Positions 12,140 to 12,179 of a stretch of 12,179 bases of DNA are shown in pieces. The notes under the pieces are model-generated. The model saw only the letters and a list, made by a program, of their open reading frames with translations, was not told the origin of the DNA and made no database searches. Position numbers and translations under genes: made by a program. This stretch comes from Spirochaetota bacterium (GTDB taxonomy: Bacteria > Spirochaetota > Spirochaetia > Treponematales > Breznakiellaceae): assembly GCA_023406985.1 (NCBI GenBank), contig JAEXTK010000138.1:1-12179 (forward strand). The letters are read 5' to 3'. How positions within the stretch are numbered: the stretch's first letter is position 1; every line of letters starts with the position of its first letter.

Positions 12140-12179
12140 ATGACCCCGAAACTGCGCTTTTTACCCACCGCTGTATTGC
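12140..12179 (+). CDS. 5' end of an unidentified gene, possible signal peptide
   Basis: An ATG at 12140 with GGAG (12131-12134) five bases upstream opens a frame that is still open at the window edge. The visible residues are MTPKLRFLPTAVL. A basic start followed by hydrophobic residues fits the beginning of a signal peptide or membrane anchor, but 13 residues are too few to assign a family. Codons 3-7 overlap the second copy of the 15-bp repeat. Confidence 0.45.
   Translation, partial: MTPKLRFLPTAVL
12147..12161 (+). repeat. 15-bp direct repeat, copy 2
   Basis: An exact copy of the 15-mer at 11887-11901. Here it lies inside the first codons of the partial gene starting at 12140 and is not part of an inverted repeat. 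Confidence 0.55.

Noticed and set aside
11705..12168. Minus-strand open frames across the tRNA (85 and 130 codons, with a PGIEPGTYALRVRRSTD-like segment)
   Set aside because: They are the antisense of the tRNA-Thr gene; this peptide is a known artefact of translating tRNA genes.
11765..12179. tRNA-Thr as an integration site for a mobile element
   Set aside because: No second copy of the tRNA 3' end and no integrase were found in the window; too little sequence lies to the right to judge.
1..12179. CRISPR arrays, insertion sequences, toxin-antitoxin or phage genes
   Set aside because: None seen: no regularly spaced repeats, no transposase motifs, and all long gaps are explained by promoters or the tRNA region.

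Overview
This is a GC-rich window (roughly two thirds G+C by eye) from a bacterial chromosome. Gene density is high, with GTG and TTG starts, overlapping or nearly abutting genes, and AT-rich sequence mostly limited to promoters. It looks like core genome: there are no transposases, integrases or CRISPR repeats. The gene set would suit a GC-rich free-living spirochaete: a cyclic-nucleotide-binding/TPR protein followed directly by a Crp-type regulator, and a divergent UDPGP-family uridylyltransferase. That placement is an inference from gene content and needs a database search.

Layout. Bases 1-241 hold no gene but carry two GGATATCC palindromes exactly 20 bp apart and the control region of a LacI-family repressor (242-1273, +). 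The repressor runs head-on into a four-gene block on the minus strand, transcribed from 6078 down to 1277: phoU, phoB, phoR and a UDPGP-family nucleotidyltransferase. Upstream of phoU is a TATAAT hexamer preceded by two 7-bp direct repeats with an 11-bp period, the architecture of a PhoB box, so the block is probably autoregulated by phosphate. No pst transporter genes are in the window.

Divergent from phoU is a ComM/YifB-type AAA+ ATPase (6209-7858, +). Its 3' end overlaps a PHP-domain phosphoesterase (7822-8661, -) by 37 bp. The PHP gene is divergent from a likely three-gene operon on the plus strand: a metal-dependent amidohydrolase (8806-10044), a protein with a degenerate cNMP-binding domain plus TPR repeats (10056-11054), and a Crp-type regulator with an intact phosphate-binding cassette (11057-11695). 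The leader of this operon has a good promoter and two adjacent perfect palindromes. One reading is a cyclic-nucleotide-responsive unit in which the two cNMP proteins are partners and the amidohydrolase acts on a purine, nucleoside or related heterocycle.

The right end holds a tRNA-Thr(CGT) with its own strong promoter and an intrinsic terminator. About 270 bp of hairpin-rich non-coding sequence follows, then the first codons of a gene that runs off the window (12140 onward).
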